The notes: generated by a model not told the origin, from the sequence alone. A stretch of DNA of 64,000 bases from Pseudoalteromonas luteoviolacea (GCF_021654285.1 NZ_JAKFZS010000011.1:1-64000), one strand, 5' to 3'. Shown: positions 36,407 through 46,795, counted from the stretch's first letter. Program-made: numbers and translations.

Positions 36407-39400
36407 TGGATTGGGTGCTGCAACTCTTCCCGACCGGCAGTGGCTTAGGACAGTCTGTGATTACAACAGTCTGGGTTGGCATCGCCGTTGTTTGTATGTT
36501 GAATTTACGCTTTGGATTTCCGCTTACTGGACTCGTAGTTCCAGGCTACCTTGTGCCACTTTTCATAGTTACGCCAATATCAGCGGTAGTTATCATCATA
36601 GAAGCTATCGTTGTTTATGCTGTGATGTTATTTAGTGCTAAAACAATCATGGAGCGCTTTGGGTTTAGCGAAATGTTTGGCAGAGACCGTTTTTTTGCCA
36701 TCATCCTAATCAGTATTTTAGTCAGAGTGGTGATGGATACGCTATTTTGGCCGTTAGTTGCCATGTACTTAGCACAATGGGATATCACGTTTGACTACTC
36801 CAGCCAACTCTACAGCTTGGGTCTGGTGATCATCGCTTTAACTGCAAACGTCATGTGGAATGGTGGATTTAAATATGGCATGCGGGTCACACTAATACAG
36901 CTCTTTGTGACATACCTGTTAGTCCGCTTTGTGCTCATGCCTTTCACCAATTTTAGTATTGCCAATCTGGCAATCATGTATGAAGCTGTTGCGGCCTCTA
37001 TTGTCGCAGCGCCCAAAGCCTATATCATTTTAGTGATCACTGCCTTTATTGCCTCTCGTGCCAACATCAAATACGGCTGGGAGTTTAACGGCATCATGCT
37101 GCCTGCACTGCTCGCGTTGCAGCTCATGCAACCGACGAAATTACTCACATCCTTTGCTGAGACCGCTGTGATCCTGATACTTGGCGGCTCCATATTGACC
37201 TTCACTCGATTGCGCCACGCAAACTTTGAAGGGGCGCGACTATTACTATTCTTTTTCAATATCGGCTTTTTATACAAAATTATCTTAAATTATGTTGTTG
37301 TACATTATTATCCGACATTAAAAGTGACTGATACCTTTGCTTTTGGTTACATGCTGTCCACCCTATTAGCGCTAAAAATTTACCAAAAAAATGCTTTAGG
37401 ACTGGTGATCCGCGCAACTTTCCAAACCTCAATAGTCGGCGGATTAATTGCCATAACCACTGGCTTTTTAATCATGTTTATCCCTGCGATATTCGCAACA
37501 ACTCCTGCGCAGATCAATTCAAGCGACAACACTGATATTGCGCTCAGCCAACAGATCAGCGCCTATAAAAGCTACCTTTATACGCAACAAAGTGAACCTG
37601 TCTCTATAAGCCAATATCAACAGGCTCAGTCCATTCAACACTTTATGAGTGCAATTCGAGTACTTAATCGCAACAGACAAGAGCGGGAAAACGTTCTGTT
37701 AGCTAGGCGACTATTATCACAGGCACAATTTTCTTTATATGAAGACGAACAGTACTTGTATATTAAGGACACAGACACAAGTGCAGTAAGGGGCTTTTTT
37801 GCCTTATCAAAACAACCAAGTAAGTCTCATATTATCAGCGTCCCCTACCCTTCAAGTGAGCGAGTCGCCAGTGATGCTGCGGGACTTTTATTTGAATTAC
37901 TTGGTAGTGATGCACTGGTACTAGGCACGCAATTCACGCCTTCAATCGCAACACAGCAAGTATCCCAGCAAAGTCCCTATTACAGTGCGTTTTTCTCGGT
38001 TTTTGAGGAGCTGGAAGTACTGCAAATACGGTCAGTAAATCAATATACCCGGGTTCACTTACAATTGAGCCCCTACGGGGTAAATAGTCAATTTTGGATT
38101 TTTAATCAGTTACCTACTTCATTATCTCAGAAGCAACTTACCAACCTCATGGGATTCGAGCGAGGCCAATTTGGTATGTTGCACACCAGCAGTATGCCCA
38201 CGGCTGATTTTAATGGAAAAATGGTTGAAGCCTATATCGATGGCGCGAGTTACTCCAACTTGCTTTCAGAGGTTGTTCTTAGCACCAGCAGCGGCAGCAA
38301 TGTCGCTGCCACCTTTATTGACACTAGCCTAGATGAGGTCATCGAAACCTTCGCTCCCTATATCAGTGCCAAAGGCAGCAATCACTACCAAGAGCTGACA
38401 AATAATGAAGCGGCACTCTGGGAATTTGAAATTCTCGGTCCACTGTATAAATTAGTGGCTCAGCAATCAGATAGAGAATTTGATCAGGATGAGCTAAACC
38501 GTCTAGCCCGAATTAATCACATTGCTAATATGATGGGTTATCAGCTGCAAATCATAGATAATGACCAAGCCCAGTATATTGTCTTGGCTCCACTGAGCAA
38601 CCAAGAGAGTTTACAGCAGGGCCAAGGACTATATGTTATTAACCTGCACCCAAGTGCCATGCTCAATATCCAAGTTCCAAGACCTTTATTTGAAAGTAAT
38701 ACGCTAAAGTTCTCAGGTGATCTATTTGCAAGTACAGGCGCCAAAGCACTGTCAATCGCTGGCGCTCACCCATACGCGAATGAGCAAGCTAATGTCATGG
38801 CCCCGGGTAATGTGAGAAGTCTGTTTAACGTCGTACATCAGAGTACACTACGTTACTTCGCTGAACAGCCGATTTTAAGCTTACAAGTGCGCAGTCATAG
38901 CGCACCTTCATACGTTAGACCCAGTGCAATCGCATTTCAATTCACAAACCCAGATGAACAACACGCTAACACATTGAAAGAATTACAATACACATTAATT
39001 GACTTGGGTGTGAATACACAAGTTGTTAGCGGGCAAGTGCAAACAAGAGGGCTTGAGATCGGTACGTCACCGCAATCTGGCTACCGCTTATTTAGCCCAA
39101 TCAGTGAACTTGCTACCTTGTGGCTGGCCTCCGATTTTAAACAGCATTTTGCCATCTCAGAGCAAGCGCTCTTGCAACGCCTGCTCGCAGTATCAAGAGA
39201 TCCCCAAGTAAGAGCTTTAAATACCTTAGTGTTGAGCCCCAATGATTGGCTACTAGACAACCCCCCCTCGTTAGAGAAGGTGCTGCAACTTGCAGAACAG
39301 TACTCGCAAGATCAGCACTTGCCACTGCTATCAGAGTTTTGTCAAAAATATCCAAAATGCCAATTACAAGCCGTACGCATAGAGCAATCACAACAGCTTG

Positions 39401-39519
39401 CTCTGACAATTAAGCTACGTGATAAATTACTTGCTATTTACACCCCCACCAGCAATAAAGTGCTGACAATCAGGGATTTTAACTACGCTACAGGGGGGCT
39501 AATGCATGTATTGGATTAA
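36406..39519 (+). CDS. Double CapC/PgsC-like membrane protein with long soluble C-terminus
   Basis: In this 1037-residue protein, residues 1-365 hold many membrane helices in two CapC-like halves. The first has GFPLTGLVVPGYLVP (38-51); the second has KYGWEFNGIMLPALLAL (222-238). A single CapC/PgsC is about 150 residues, so this is a tandem duplication. Residues 370-1037 have no membrane helix and form a large domain I do not recognise. CapC is the membrane partner of the CapB ligase in poly-gamma-glutamate synthesis. The start overlaps the preceding stop by one base and the end overlaps the next gene by 14, indicating coupled expression. Side of the tail is unknown. Confidence 0.8.
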   Translation: MDWVLQLFPTGSGLGQSVITTVWVGIAVVCMLNLRFGFPLTGLVVPGYLVPLFIVTPISAVVIIIEAIVVYAVMLFSAKTIMERFGFSEMFGRDRFFAIILISILVRVVMDTLFWPLVAMYLAQWDITFDYSSQLYSLGLVIIALTANVMWNGGFKYGMRVTLIQLFVTYLLVRFVLMPFTNFSIANLAIMYEAVAASIVAAPKAYIILVITAFIASRANIKYGWEFNGIMLPALLALQLMQPTKLLTSFAETAVILILGGSILTFTRLRHANFEGARLLLFFFNIGFLYKIILNYVVVHYYPTLKVTDTFAFGYMLSTLLALKIYQKNALGLVIRATFQTSIVGGLIAITTGFLIMFIPAIFATTPAQINSSDNTDIALSQQISAYKSYLYTQQSEPVSISQYQQAQSIQHFMSAIRVLNRNRQERENVLLARRLLSQAQFSLYEDEQYLYIKDTDTSAVRGFFALSKQPSKSHIISVPYPSSERVASDAAGLLFELLGSDALVLGTQFTPSIATQQVSQQSPYYSAFFSVFEELEVLQIRSVNQYTRVHLQLSPYGVNSQFWIFNQLPTSLSQKQLTNLMGFERGQFGMLHTSSMPTADFNGKMVEAYIDGASYSNLLSEVVLSTSSGSNVAATFIDTSLDEVIETFAPYISAKGSNHYQELTNNEAALWEFEILGPLYKLVAQQSDREFDQDELNRLARINHIANMMGYQLQIIDNDQAQYIVLAPLSNQESLQQGQGLYVINLHPSAMLNIQVPRPLFESNTLKFSGDLFASTGAKALSIAGAHPYANEQANVMAPGNVRSLFNVVHQSTLRYFAEQPILSLQVRSHSAPSYVRPSAIAFQFTNPDEQHANTLKELQYTLIDLGVNTQVVSGQVQTRGLEIGTSPQSGYRLFSPISELATLWLASDFKQHFAISEQALLQRLLAVSRDPQVRALNTLVLSPNDWLLDNPPSLEKVLQLAEQYSQDQHLPLLSEFCQKYPKCQLQAVRIEQSQQLALTIKLRDKLLAIYTPTSNKVLTIRDFNYATGGLMHVLD

Positions 39520-41797
39520 AAAGCTGTTACACCTTAGCGCGACTGGATTTTTGCTCTTAGTCTTATTATGGGTGAGCTTTAATGGCGTTACATGGCTGGC
39601 ATCTGCTGAGCAGTTAGAAGAGCGCAGCGAAGAAGAAACACGCTCAGTTGTGCACTGGTTACCTAGTGACAAGTACATTGCATTTAATTTTTCAGCATCC
39701 AGAACGCGCGCAGTCAGATTGCTATCAAACGCCATTTTTGAGGGACAACAAGTATTTGACGAACCTGTAAACTATGCAATCGAATACCAACTGTTTGATA
39801 GTCAGGGCGTACAACTCAATAAACACACTTACCACCACGCCTCAAAACTGGTGCTTGCAGCGCAAGAGCAGCAAGTAAAGCAAATTATAGAGGATAGACA
39901 GGCGCTGTCGGTGGCCTCTGGGCAATCTTTTTATATCGATGTGTCACGCTACCCGAATGCCAGCCAAATCAAGCTCAAGCTTATCCCTGAAGAAGATACA
40001 CTTAGAGGTGTTGTCGTCAGGCTTCACGCGCAAACATCTACAGATACCGATGACAGTCAGCAAATATGGTTGAAGTTACCACTTGATTGGCGCGAGAGAA
40101 TGCTCAATTACCATACCCTAGGAGGCAATGCGCTCGCGCCGTGGGAGCTTACCAACGCAGTAAGATATGATTGGCAAAAACTGGCGCCTCAAGGCATACC
40201 CAATATCGATTTCGTCAGTGACATCTTATACGAAACACTGCCGTATAATGTCATCACTTATGATTTTTCTGCACAACAGTGGGATCTCGATAGCTTTTAC
40301 TCAGCGCCAGACCTCACAGCCACTTTTAGAGTTAAAAGTACCGCCCCCCTTCATTTTACGTCGACGGTGCCTGTCAGTACATTACGCCTAACATGGCATG
40401 ACTTGAGCCAACAACTGGCGCCTATTGAACTAAGCGCAGTGGAGCTCGAAGATAATAGCTATAAAATAGAAGATATTAGGCCTGGTTTAGTGACTGTGCA
40501 ATCCAGTTTACCCGCCTTAACCCAGTGGTATCAACACGCGCAACCAATTGCACCCTTACACAGTTATTACTACGTATTAACCCCTGATACCCCTGTTGAT
40601 TATGCTGTTTCAGGTGGTAGTGATGTGGTCTTCGATATTCGGGATTTAACCCCTGAGGACTCACACGCGATAGTCTCTTTATACGACGCACAAGGTCAGA
40701 TTTTTGCTCGCCACAAAATAAGTTTGGAATCGCGGCTATCACAATTCGATCGGTTAATAACACCTGAAACACTGCGCCAAGCCGTTAATGAAAGTGAAAA
40801 ATATTATCTCCGCCTACCTGATGAAGCCGTTAAATTAAGAATTTCTAGCAAAACCAGTGTTGCTGTAAAGCTACAAAGCAGACATCGTGATTTTCATTAT
40901 CAGAATGTGGTCTGCGAACAACTGTGCGATAACCCTTTAACTGGCTTTGTTGAAATTGGCGCTTGGTTTGCACAAAAAGCAACTAATGAGTTTATTTTTA
41001 CAGAGTTACAACAAATCCTAAAAGTACGACTATTTGAAGCCCCACCTTTACCTGTTATTAAAGAGACAGATTATGCATCTGAATCGCTATTTGACCGGCA
41101 TCCAATTTCGAATACCGCATTAATTTACAGCCCTGCTAACTATTTCGAGCCGCCCAGTGAGCCAACACAAGTTCACTTTAGACAACTCGATGATATTCAC
41201 TCAATTAACTCGGATCAGGACCCTTCTCTCAAGATCCCAAAAGTGATCGCATTAAAAACACAAGCCCCCACATACATTGAGTTTGATGCAACGAGCAGTA
41301 CCACTGACAACTCGATCATCACCAGTGCAAGCCAAGCAAATCATGTATTTATTAACCAAGGTGAGCAGCGTCACTTCATTAAAACGCGTCTGTACAAAAT
41401 CAATCGCGGCGATACTTTATCTTTAGACTATCGCGGTAAAAACAGGCCTCTATCGATTGTCATTAAGCCTTTTATTTATCCAGCTGCAAAGAATGGACAA
41501 GCGCCTCTCATTATCAATACTCGCCTTAGTGGAAGATATCAAATCGGCATCACGGATGAATATACGGTGGCAACTAAAAGGTATGCGCTCATACCATCGC
41601 AAGTTCCTGCTTTTATGCTGCATCCGCAATCGACCAATATCGTTAGCTATCCGCCTGTCACAATCAAAATAGGAACAGATATTCAAACACTTGAAAAATT
41701 TGCGATATCGGCTGAAGATGAAATGTGGATAAGTATTTTAGAAGAACATAGCGCACAACCACTTACCCCTTTATGGTGGCAAAATGAAAATACATAA
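39506..41797 (+). CDS. Single-span, mostly periplasmic protein of unknown family
   Basis: I do not recognise the family. The 763-residue product has one N-terminal hydrophobic helix (about 9-28) and then a large extracytoplasmic part. That part is rich in predicted beta strands and has short acidic stretches; two cysteines lie close together (VVCEQLCDN, about 470). No catalytic motif is evident. It could be a periplasmic scaffold joining inner-membrane synthesis to outer-membrane export. It overlaps the gene before by 14 bases (start preceded by a G-rich SD) and the gene after by 14, so it is firmly inside the operon. Confidence 0.7.
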   Translation: MYWIKKLLHLSATGFLLLVLLWVSFNGVTWLASAEQLEERSEEETRSVVHWLPSDKYIAFNFSASRTRAVRLLSNAIFEGQQVFDEPVNYAIEYQLFDSQGVQLNKHTYHHASKLVLAAQEQQVKQIIEDRQALSVASGQSFYIDVSRYPNASQIKLKLIPEEDTLRGVVVRLHAQTSTDTDDSQQIWLKLPLDWRERMLNYHTLGGNALAPWELTNAVRYDWQKLAPQGIPNIDFVSDILYETLPYNVITYDFSAQQWDLDSFYSAPDLTATFRVKSTAPLHFTSTVPVSTLRLTWHDLSQQLAPIELSAVELEDNSYKIEDIRPGLVTVQSSLPALTQWYQHAQPIAPLHSYYYVLTPDTPVDYAVSGGSDVVFDIRDLTPEDSHAIVSLYDAQGQIFARHKISLESRLSQFDRLITPETLRQAVNESEKYYLRLPDEAVKLRISSKTSVAVKLQSRHRDFHYQNVVCEQLCDNPLTGFVEIGAWFAQKATNEFIFTELQQILKVRLFEAPPLPVIKETDYASESLFDRHPISNTALIYSPANYFEPPSEPTQVHFRQLDDIHSINSDQDPSLKIPKVIALKTQAPTYIEFDATSSTTDNSIITSASQANHVFINQGEQRHFIKTRLYKINRGDTLSLDYRGKNRPLSIVIKPFIYPAAKNGQAPLIINTRLSGRYQIGITDEYTVATKRYALIPSQVPAFMLHPQSTNIVSYPPVTIKIGTDIQTLEKFAISAEDEMWISILEEHSAQPLTPLWWQNENT

Positions 41798-42548
41798 AAT
41801 AATCATCGCGCTCATCAGCATTACAAGCTTTAACGGCTTTGCACAATCACAATTAAGCTGGCAGCAAATTAATAGCTGGATAGCAAAGCCGCAAGCGATT
41901 GAGCCATGGGAATATCAACAGCAGGGGAAATTACGCAGCCCTGTACATACACTGACTGCCACTTCGCCCATCAATGGTGGAGGTGCACTCATATATCGCG
42001 TAGCGGCTTCCCCTTGCTTTGTGTCTATTCCTCATCAATTTCACGACAAGTACACATTCAAAATTGGTCGGGCACTCTTTGAATCTAGCTGCAATATGAT
42101 GGTTTTTAATACCCATCACAGGCATAGCCAAAGCCTAGATGAGCTGCCAATGGATTACTCCAAGCGAAAGCGTGGGCTGCATGTTGCTGCCATCAAAGCC
42201 TTTCACTTTGCTCACCCCAACGCCGCCATTTTTCAAATACATGGATTTAATCAAAAAAAGCGCAAATCCCCCGAAGGGAAAAAGGCTGACTTTATACTTA
42301 GCCAAGGTCGAAGCTACAATGCAAAATTGGCAAAGTTGCAGCGCTGTTTATCGGGTTTAAGTAATCATACCTATATTTATCAAAAAGATATTTTCGAGCT
42401 CGGTGGCACTAAAAACATCCTGCACAAGATAGGACTCGCCCCACATCGGTTTATTCATATCGAGATCAGTAAGCCGATGCGCAAGCGACTGATCACTCAA
42501 TCAACCAGTATGGAGCAATTTAATTTATGCCTCTCATATTCACGTTGA
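41784..42548 (+). CDS. Secreted amidohydrolase-like protein (N-formylglutamate amidohydrolase/PGA hydrolase type)
   Basis: The 254-residue product has a signal peptide (cleavage after GFA, about 20). It carries a spaced set of His/Asp residues: IPHQFHD (His84, His87, Asp88), NTHHRH (109-114), Asp124, His133, and QIHGF (His153). This arrangement recalls zinc-dependent N-formylglutamate amidohydrolase and phage poly-gamma-glutamate hydrolase families, which cleave gamma- or side-chain amides of glutamate. The likely role is trimming or releasing the polymer made by this operon. The family assignment is by motif only. It overlaps its neighbours by 14 and 22 bases. Confidence 0.55.
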   Translation: MKIHKIIIALISITSFNGFAQSQLSWQQINSWIAKPQAIEPWEYQQQGKLRSPVHTLTATSPINGGGALIYRVAASPCFVSIPHQFHDKYTFKIGRALFESSCNMMVFNTHHRHSQSLDELPMDYSKRKRGLHVAAIKAFHFAHPNAAIFQIHGFNQKKRKSPEGKKADFILSQGRSYNAKLAKLQRCLSGLSNHTYIYQKDIFELGGTKNILHKIGLAPHRFIHIEISKPMRKRLITQSTSMEQFNLCLSYSR

Positions 42549-45500
42549 TTGCGTTTCTAAGTTTGACAAGCTCCGTTTGCCTAGCACAAACTGCCAACTT
42601 ACAAGCTGATGTGCAGTGGTACGATGCCGAGACTTTAGCGCTGGAGCGCAGTGCTGCTGATATTAGTCTCACTCATCAGCAGGCTAAGTACTTATTCTTA
42701 CCTGCAGGACAGTGGCTTGTAACCCCCCTTAAAAACCTTGAATCACTGGCATTTTGGCAAGGGCAAACATTAAATGCCTTTATGCAGATCACCAAGCAAC
42801 AATGGCTATGCCAGCAGCACATGTGTCAATTAAGTGCCTCTGCAAGATCGCGGATTTTAAAAGTTTACAACCAGCAGCAAGATGGAAAGTTTGAAATATG
42901 GCGTGGTTATCAGCACTCCCACAGAGATCCATTTCGTCGCGCAGTCAAATTCCCAATGCCAGGCAAAACCGTTGCACTGGCACAGGAACATACCACTTTA
43001 TATCCATTACATAGCCAGCAAAGTGTGAAGCTGTATTTTGAGCAAGCAAAGAAGCTAAAACTCACAGTACATCGCGACCTGTATGACCTGCAAAAAGGCG
43101 GCAAGGTTGTCGCCTTGGTAAATGATGCCCCAATCAGTATCATTAACGTCTCCGATGCACAAGCTCAGGAATATACACAACACAAACTTGGTGTTGGCAA
43201 TGTCGATTATCTCGCTGTGCCAGCAAACAGTTATTTGACCTTAAAAAGCAGTACTAAAACCTGGGTTAAATTAGAGCAAATGCATCGCGCCATTTATGAT
43301 CAAAATGCGGGGATAAAACATCAAGAAAAATTACTCAGTCCATACTGGGTCAATAATTTGGACAGTGCACTAAACAAAGTTTACTTTGAAAATAACATCA
43401 ACCAACTCACTCAATTTAAGCCTGAGAGCGCCAGCGCACTTGAGTTAAGACGCCATCAAGACTTTATCAGTACAATATCAACAGGCACGTTTTTAACGCC
43501 GACCAGCAATGCCCAAAAGCCACTCACAACACACAAAAGGCTAGTTTCTGTATACCAAACGGCAAGAACAGCAAAGCAGTACTTATTCCAAAGCCAAACA
43601 TCCAGCATGCTGCAATATAACCGCTTGAATAAATCGCTCAAGTTTGATTTGAGTCAGGAACAGAGGATCACAAACAGTGCGATTTTATATGTCAGAACTA
43701 ATCGCGCGGCGGAGCTGATAGTAGAAATCAACGCGATGCGTCATAAAATCGCTGTGACCCCAAAACAAGGGTTTGTGCCTGTTAATTTAGACGTAGATAT
43801 GGATGTAGAACAAATCACTATTTTCTCAGCCAGTGATGCAAAAATAGATATCGCACTGCAAATTCGTACCTTGCTGCCGCTACCAAATAATGAACTTCTT
43901 TACGCCCAGCCCGGAAAATTAGCATTGAAGAGTCCAACTATTTCGGCGCTGCTCGCTCGTATCCAATCAGATAAAGCCAAAAGTTACATCAATAGTTTGT
44001 CTAACTTCAAACTACAATCAGACCCACCCCCCCCTTATTTATCCCAGTACACAAAGAATCATTGGATGTACAAACTTGGGGAGATTGAGCATTTGGCCAA
44101 ACACGCGCCAACCAAAGCACTGCCCAAGCTTAGAATGTTATTAAACAGCCCCCATGCTGATGTGCAGCTACGTGCATGGCAATTGCGGTTAGCGGTTCTT
44201 ACACGACTTGACCGTAGCAATGCTGTACTGCGCTACTTAAGTGCTTTATTGCAAAGCTCGAATACATTATTGAGCGATTTTGCTGCAAAAGGGTTACTGA
44301 GCCGCTATCAACAGACCAATCAAATATTTAATATCCAAGGTTTATGTGCACTAAAGCATAAACTTAAAGGGTGTCCTCAGTTACTCACCAGTACTTTGCT
44401 ATCACAAGGTAAGTTACTTGAGACATTGTGGTTAGATCACGATCAACAACAAGTATCCAATGCACTTTTTGATAGGTTGGGTTACACAATCTATGGTGGT
44501 CAGCGCCGAGATATTCAGCCAAGATATGATATTGTCCACCGCAAACAAGTGCAGTTAGTGGCTGAAACGGCTTCATATAAAGCCTACAAAATAGGTGAGC
44601 AGCCTGTTTCTATCACAGCCCACTCAAACATCAATATCCAAATTAGCGCCCGCAGTTTTGGCTTAGAAACTGGAGAAAACAACATTGCTTGGCTGCATGT
44701 TGATAAAGACAGTGAGCTGTATTTTATGCCAATTTACAGCGACATATTGTCGACTACTTCCGTTACCAGCCCAATTGAGACCCCCTTATCTGTGGCATCC
44801 AGCAGTATGGTAACGTTACGCGCTGGTGAGACTTTAACTTTGAGCAGCAAACAAACTACCTTTGCGCAGCTTCAAATCTTTGATGAAACACACTTTAACC
44901 CTTACTCAACACAACAACTCAGTGAATTTGCATTAGGCACTTCTTTTTTGGAATTACTGCATACGACTAACGCCCAAAACACAGCCGCATTTACTAAGTT
45001 ACTCAATAACAGCTTATTTAGGCTAGAAAACGCAACCCTAGCAGATCATGAGTTTACTGCGTTATTCTCAAAACTAAACGGCTTGGATATTCCTGCATCT
45101 TTATCCAAACTTCATGACCGTGTGCAAAGCTATGGGCACTGGGTACCACTGCAAAAATATCTTAACTACGCTGGCACTCAACTTGTCGACCTGTCCCCTA
45201 TTGAAACGCGCAGTATCGCAGAACAGCTTAGTCGCCACACAGCCAAAAGAGACGATGTAAAAGGGATCACAGTACGTCCTTATCACACCCTTTCACTCGA
45301 TTTTAGTGAATTAAAATCAATGCAAATGCGTCTAGTGTTTCACTTTTCTGATGCGGAGCTGGTATCCAATGCTGCCACCTTAGTCGCCATTGAAACAGGC
45401 AATGGCGAGACGGCATGGCCAATTTCAGACCAGCAAAGTCAGTTTGGCTTAACGCAGAGTGAGTTAAGTAATGGGCTAATTAAAATACGTTGGCTAAATC

Positions 45501-46795
45501 CATATTTATCACAAATCCTGCAAGTAGAAGTGCAAATTCGTCAAGGCAGACGCTGGCAAAGCATCGAGCTAGACCAGCGCCAGTTGTTTTATTATGCCAC
45601 CGCATCACAATCAATCTTAGCGAAGCTCGATAAAGACGCTTTGGTTAAAATTGAACGCTTCGAGAAAAAGCAACGCCAAGAAGATATTGGGTTCTACCCT
45701 GCTGGTAATATTGAGATCCCAAGTGACTATGCGCGTCTTGCGCGATTATTTGCTTGGCGACTTAATACGAACCGTCAAAAGCTAGCGGTCGCCCCCCCTG
45801 TTACCCCTCTAAAACTGAATAGAGCAGAATTGAAATTTGAGCGGCTTGCCAAGCACTTCAATGAACCGCTGATCAGTGCCAACGGCAATAGAACACATAT
45901 TGAGGGGTTTATGCGCTATGACAGAGACGGTATTTTTCAAACCAATGATCCCATTGATACCGCTCACCGACTCGATTTCGGGATCCGTTTGAGAAACCGC
46001 TATAGACAGCACTGGTATCGGCTAGAAGGCGCATATCGACTTAATAATTTACGCTATGAGTCTTTGGCGGTTAACGGCATATACAATTGGCTAGATCACG
46101 ACAGCCCTTGGTTTGGTGAAGTTGGACTCTATAACCGCTGGCAAGAGGCTGAACTTGCACAAGAAAGCCATTTGACCAGCCATATTGACGCGACCATTGG
46201 TCAAATTTGGCGAGATGATCTATCCGTGAGACATCAATGGTGGTGGCAACCCTATTACTATTACACCAGCATAGCAAAACAAGAATACCTAGATGACCCG
46301 TTTATTAGCCAAGACATGTACAATTTTTATCGCGCAAACCATATGCATGGCTGGCAAGCAGGATATCGAATTCGCTATCAACCTTGGGTAGACAGTCAAT
46401 TTAGTGCGCAAATTAGCACCACCTCCAATGAAGACTGGACCAGCCTAGACACCGCTACACTGAGCGGGAATTGGCAACAATATTATGAAGGGCATATTTT
46501 CACATTGGGACTCAGTAGTAGTTATGTCTTCGCAGATCAAAACCGTCCAAATGCAACTTGGCAGTACTTAACCTCGTTGAGCTGGCAAACCTTGTTTGAT
46601 TTTAGTAAGCAGACCGCGGGGTGGATCAGTCTTAATTGGACACAAGATTGGTTTAGAAACAACCATAACATACGCTTTGAGGTGACTTTAGGTAACCTAC
46701 AAAATACAGGCTTTGCGCCTTTTGCACATGATGAAATTATTTTTGAATCACTACAACTAACACACTTCCTAGAGCAAGATATTAATGGCAGATAA
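42527..46795 (+). CDS. Giant secreted protein with probable C-terminal outer-membrane barrel
   Basis: The 1422-residue product has a signal peptide (cleavage after CLA, about 20). Residues to about 480 are beta-rich; about 490-640 are helical repeats resembling TPR. A mixed region follows, and from about 1120 to the end come alternating amphipathic strands rich in Trp/Tyr (RQHWYRLEGAYRL; HQWWWQPYYYY; TAGWISLNWTQDW), typical of an outer-membrane barrel. TPR plus barrel is the plan of polysaccharide exporters such as PgaA or BcsC, so this may be the export channel; that is inference. An 8-C run (44027-44034) encodes a Pro stretch. It overlaps the neighbours by 22 and 11 bases. Confidence 0.65.
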   Translation: MPLIFTLIAFLSLTSSVCLAQTANLQADVQWYDAETLALERSAADISLTHQQAKYLFLPAGQWLVTPLKNLESLAFWQGQTLNAFMQITKQQWLCQQHMCQLSASARSRILKVYNQQQDGKFEIWRGYQHSHRDPFRRAVKFPMPGKTVALAQEHTTLYPLHSQQSVKLYFEQAKKLKLTVHRDLYDLQKGGKVVALVNDAPISIINVSDAQAQEYTQHKLGVGNVDYLAVPANSYLTLKSSTKTWVKLEQMHRAIYDQNAGIKHQEKLLSPYWVNNLDSALNKVYFENNINQLTQFKPESASALELRRHQDFISTISTGTFLTPTSNAQKPLTTHKRLVSVYQTARTAKQYLFQSQTSSMLQYNRLNKSLKFDLSQEQRITNSAILYVRTNRAAELIVEINAMRHKIAVTPKQGFVPVNLDVDMDVEQITIFSASDAKIDIALQIRTLLPLPNNELLYAQPGKLALKSPTISALLARIQSDKAKSYINSLSNFKLQSDPPPPYLSQYTKNHWMYKLGEIEHLAKHAPTKALPKLRMLLNSPHADVQLRAWQLRLAVLTRLDRSNAVLRYLSALLQSSNTLLSDFAAKGLLSRYQQTNQIFNIQGLCALKHKLKGCPQLLTSTLLSQGKLLETLWLDHDQQQVSNALFDRLGYTIYGGQRRDIQPRYDIVHRKQVQLVAETASYKAYKIGEQPVSITAHSNINIQISARSFGLETGENNIAWLHVDKDSELYFMPIYSDILSTTSVTSPIETPLSVASSSMVTLRAGETLTLSSKQTTFAQLQIFDETHFNPYSTQQLSEFALGTSFLELLHTTNAQNTAAFTKLLNNSLFRLENATLADHEFTALFSKLNGLDIPASLSKLHDRVQSYGHWVPLQKYLNYAGTQLVDLSPIETRSIAEQLSRHTAKRDDVKGITVRPYHTLSLDFSELKSMQMRLVFHFSDAELVSNAATLVAIETGNGETAWPISDQQSQFGLTQSELSNGLIKIRWLNPYLSQILQVEVQIRQGRRWQSIELDQRQLFYYATASQSILAKLDKDALVKIERFEKKQRQEDIGFYPAGNIEIPSDYARLARLFAWRLNTNRQKLAVAPPVTPLKLNRAELKFERLAKHFNEPLISANGNRTHIEGFMRYDRDGIFQTNDPIDTAHRLDFGIRLRNRYRQHWYRLEGAYRLNNLRYESLAVNGIYNWLDHDSPWFGEVGLYNRWQEAELAQESHLTSHIDATIGQIWRDDLSVRHQWWWQPYYYYTSIAKQEYLDDPFISQDMYNFYRANHMHGWQAGYRIRYQPWVDSQFSAQISTTSNEDWTSLDTATLSGNWQQYYEGHIFTLGLSSSYVFADQNRPNATWQYLTSLSWQTLFDFSKQTAGWISLNWTQDWFRNNHNIRFEVTLGNLQNTGFAPFAHDEIIFESLQLTHFLEQDINGR

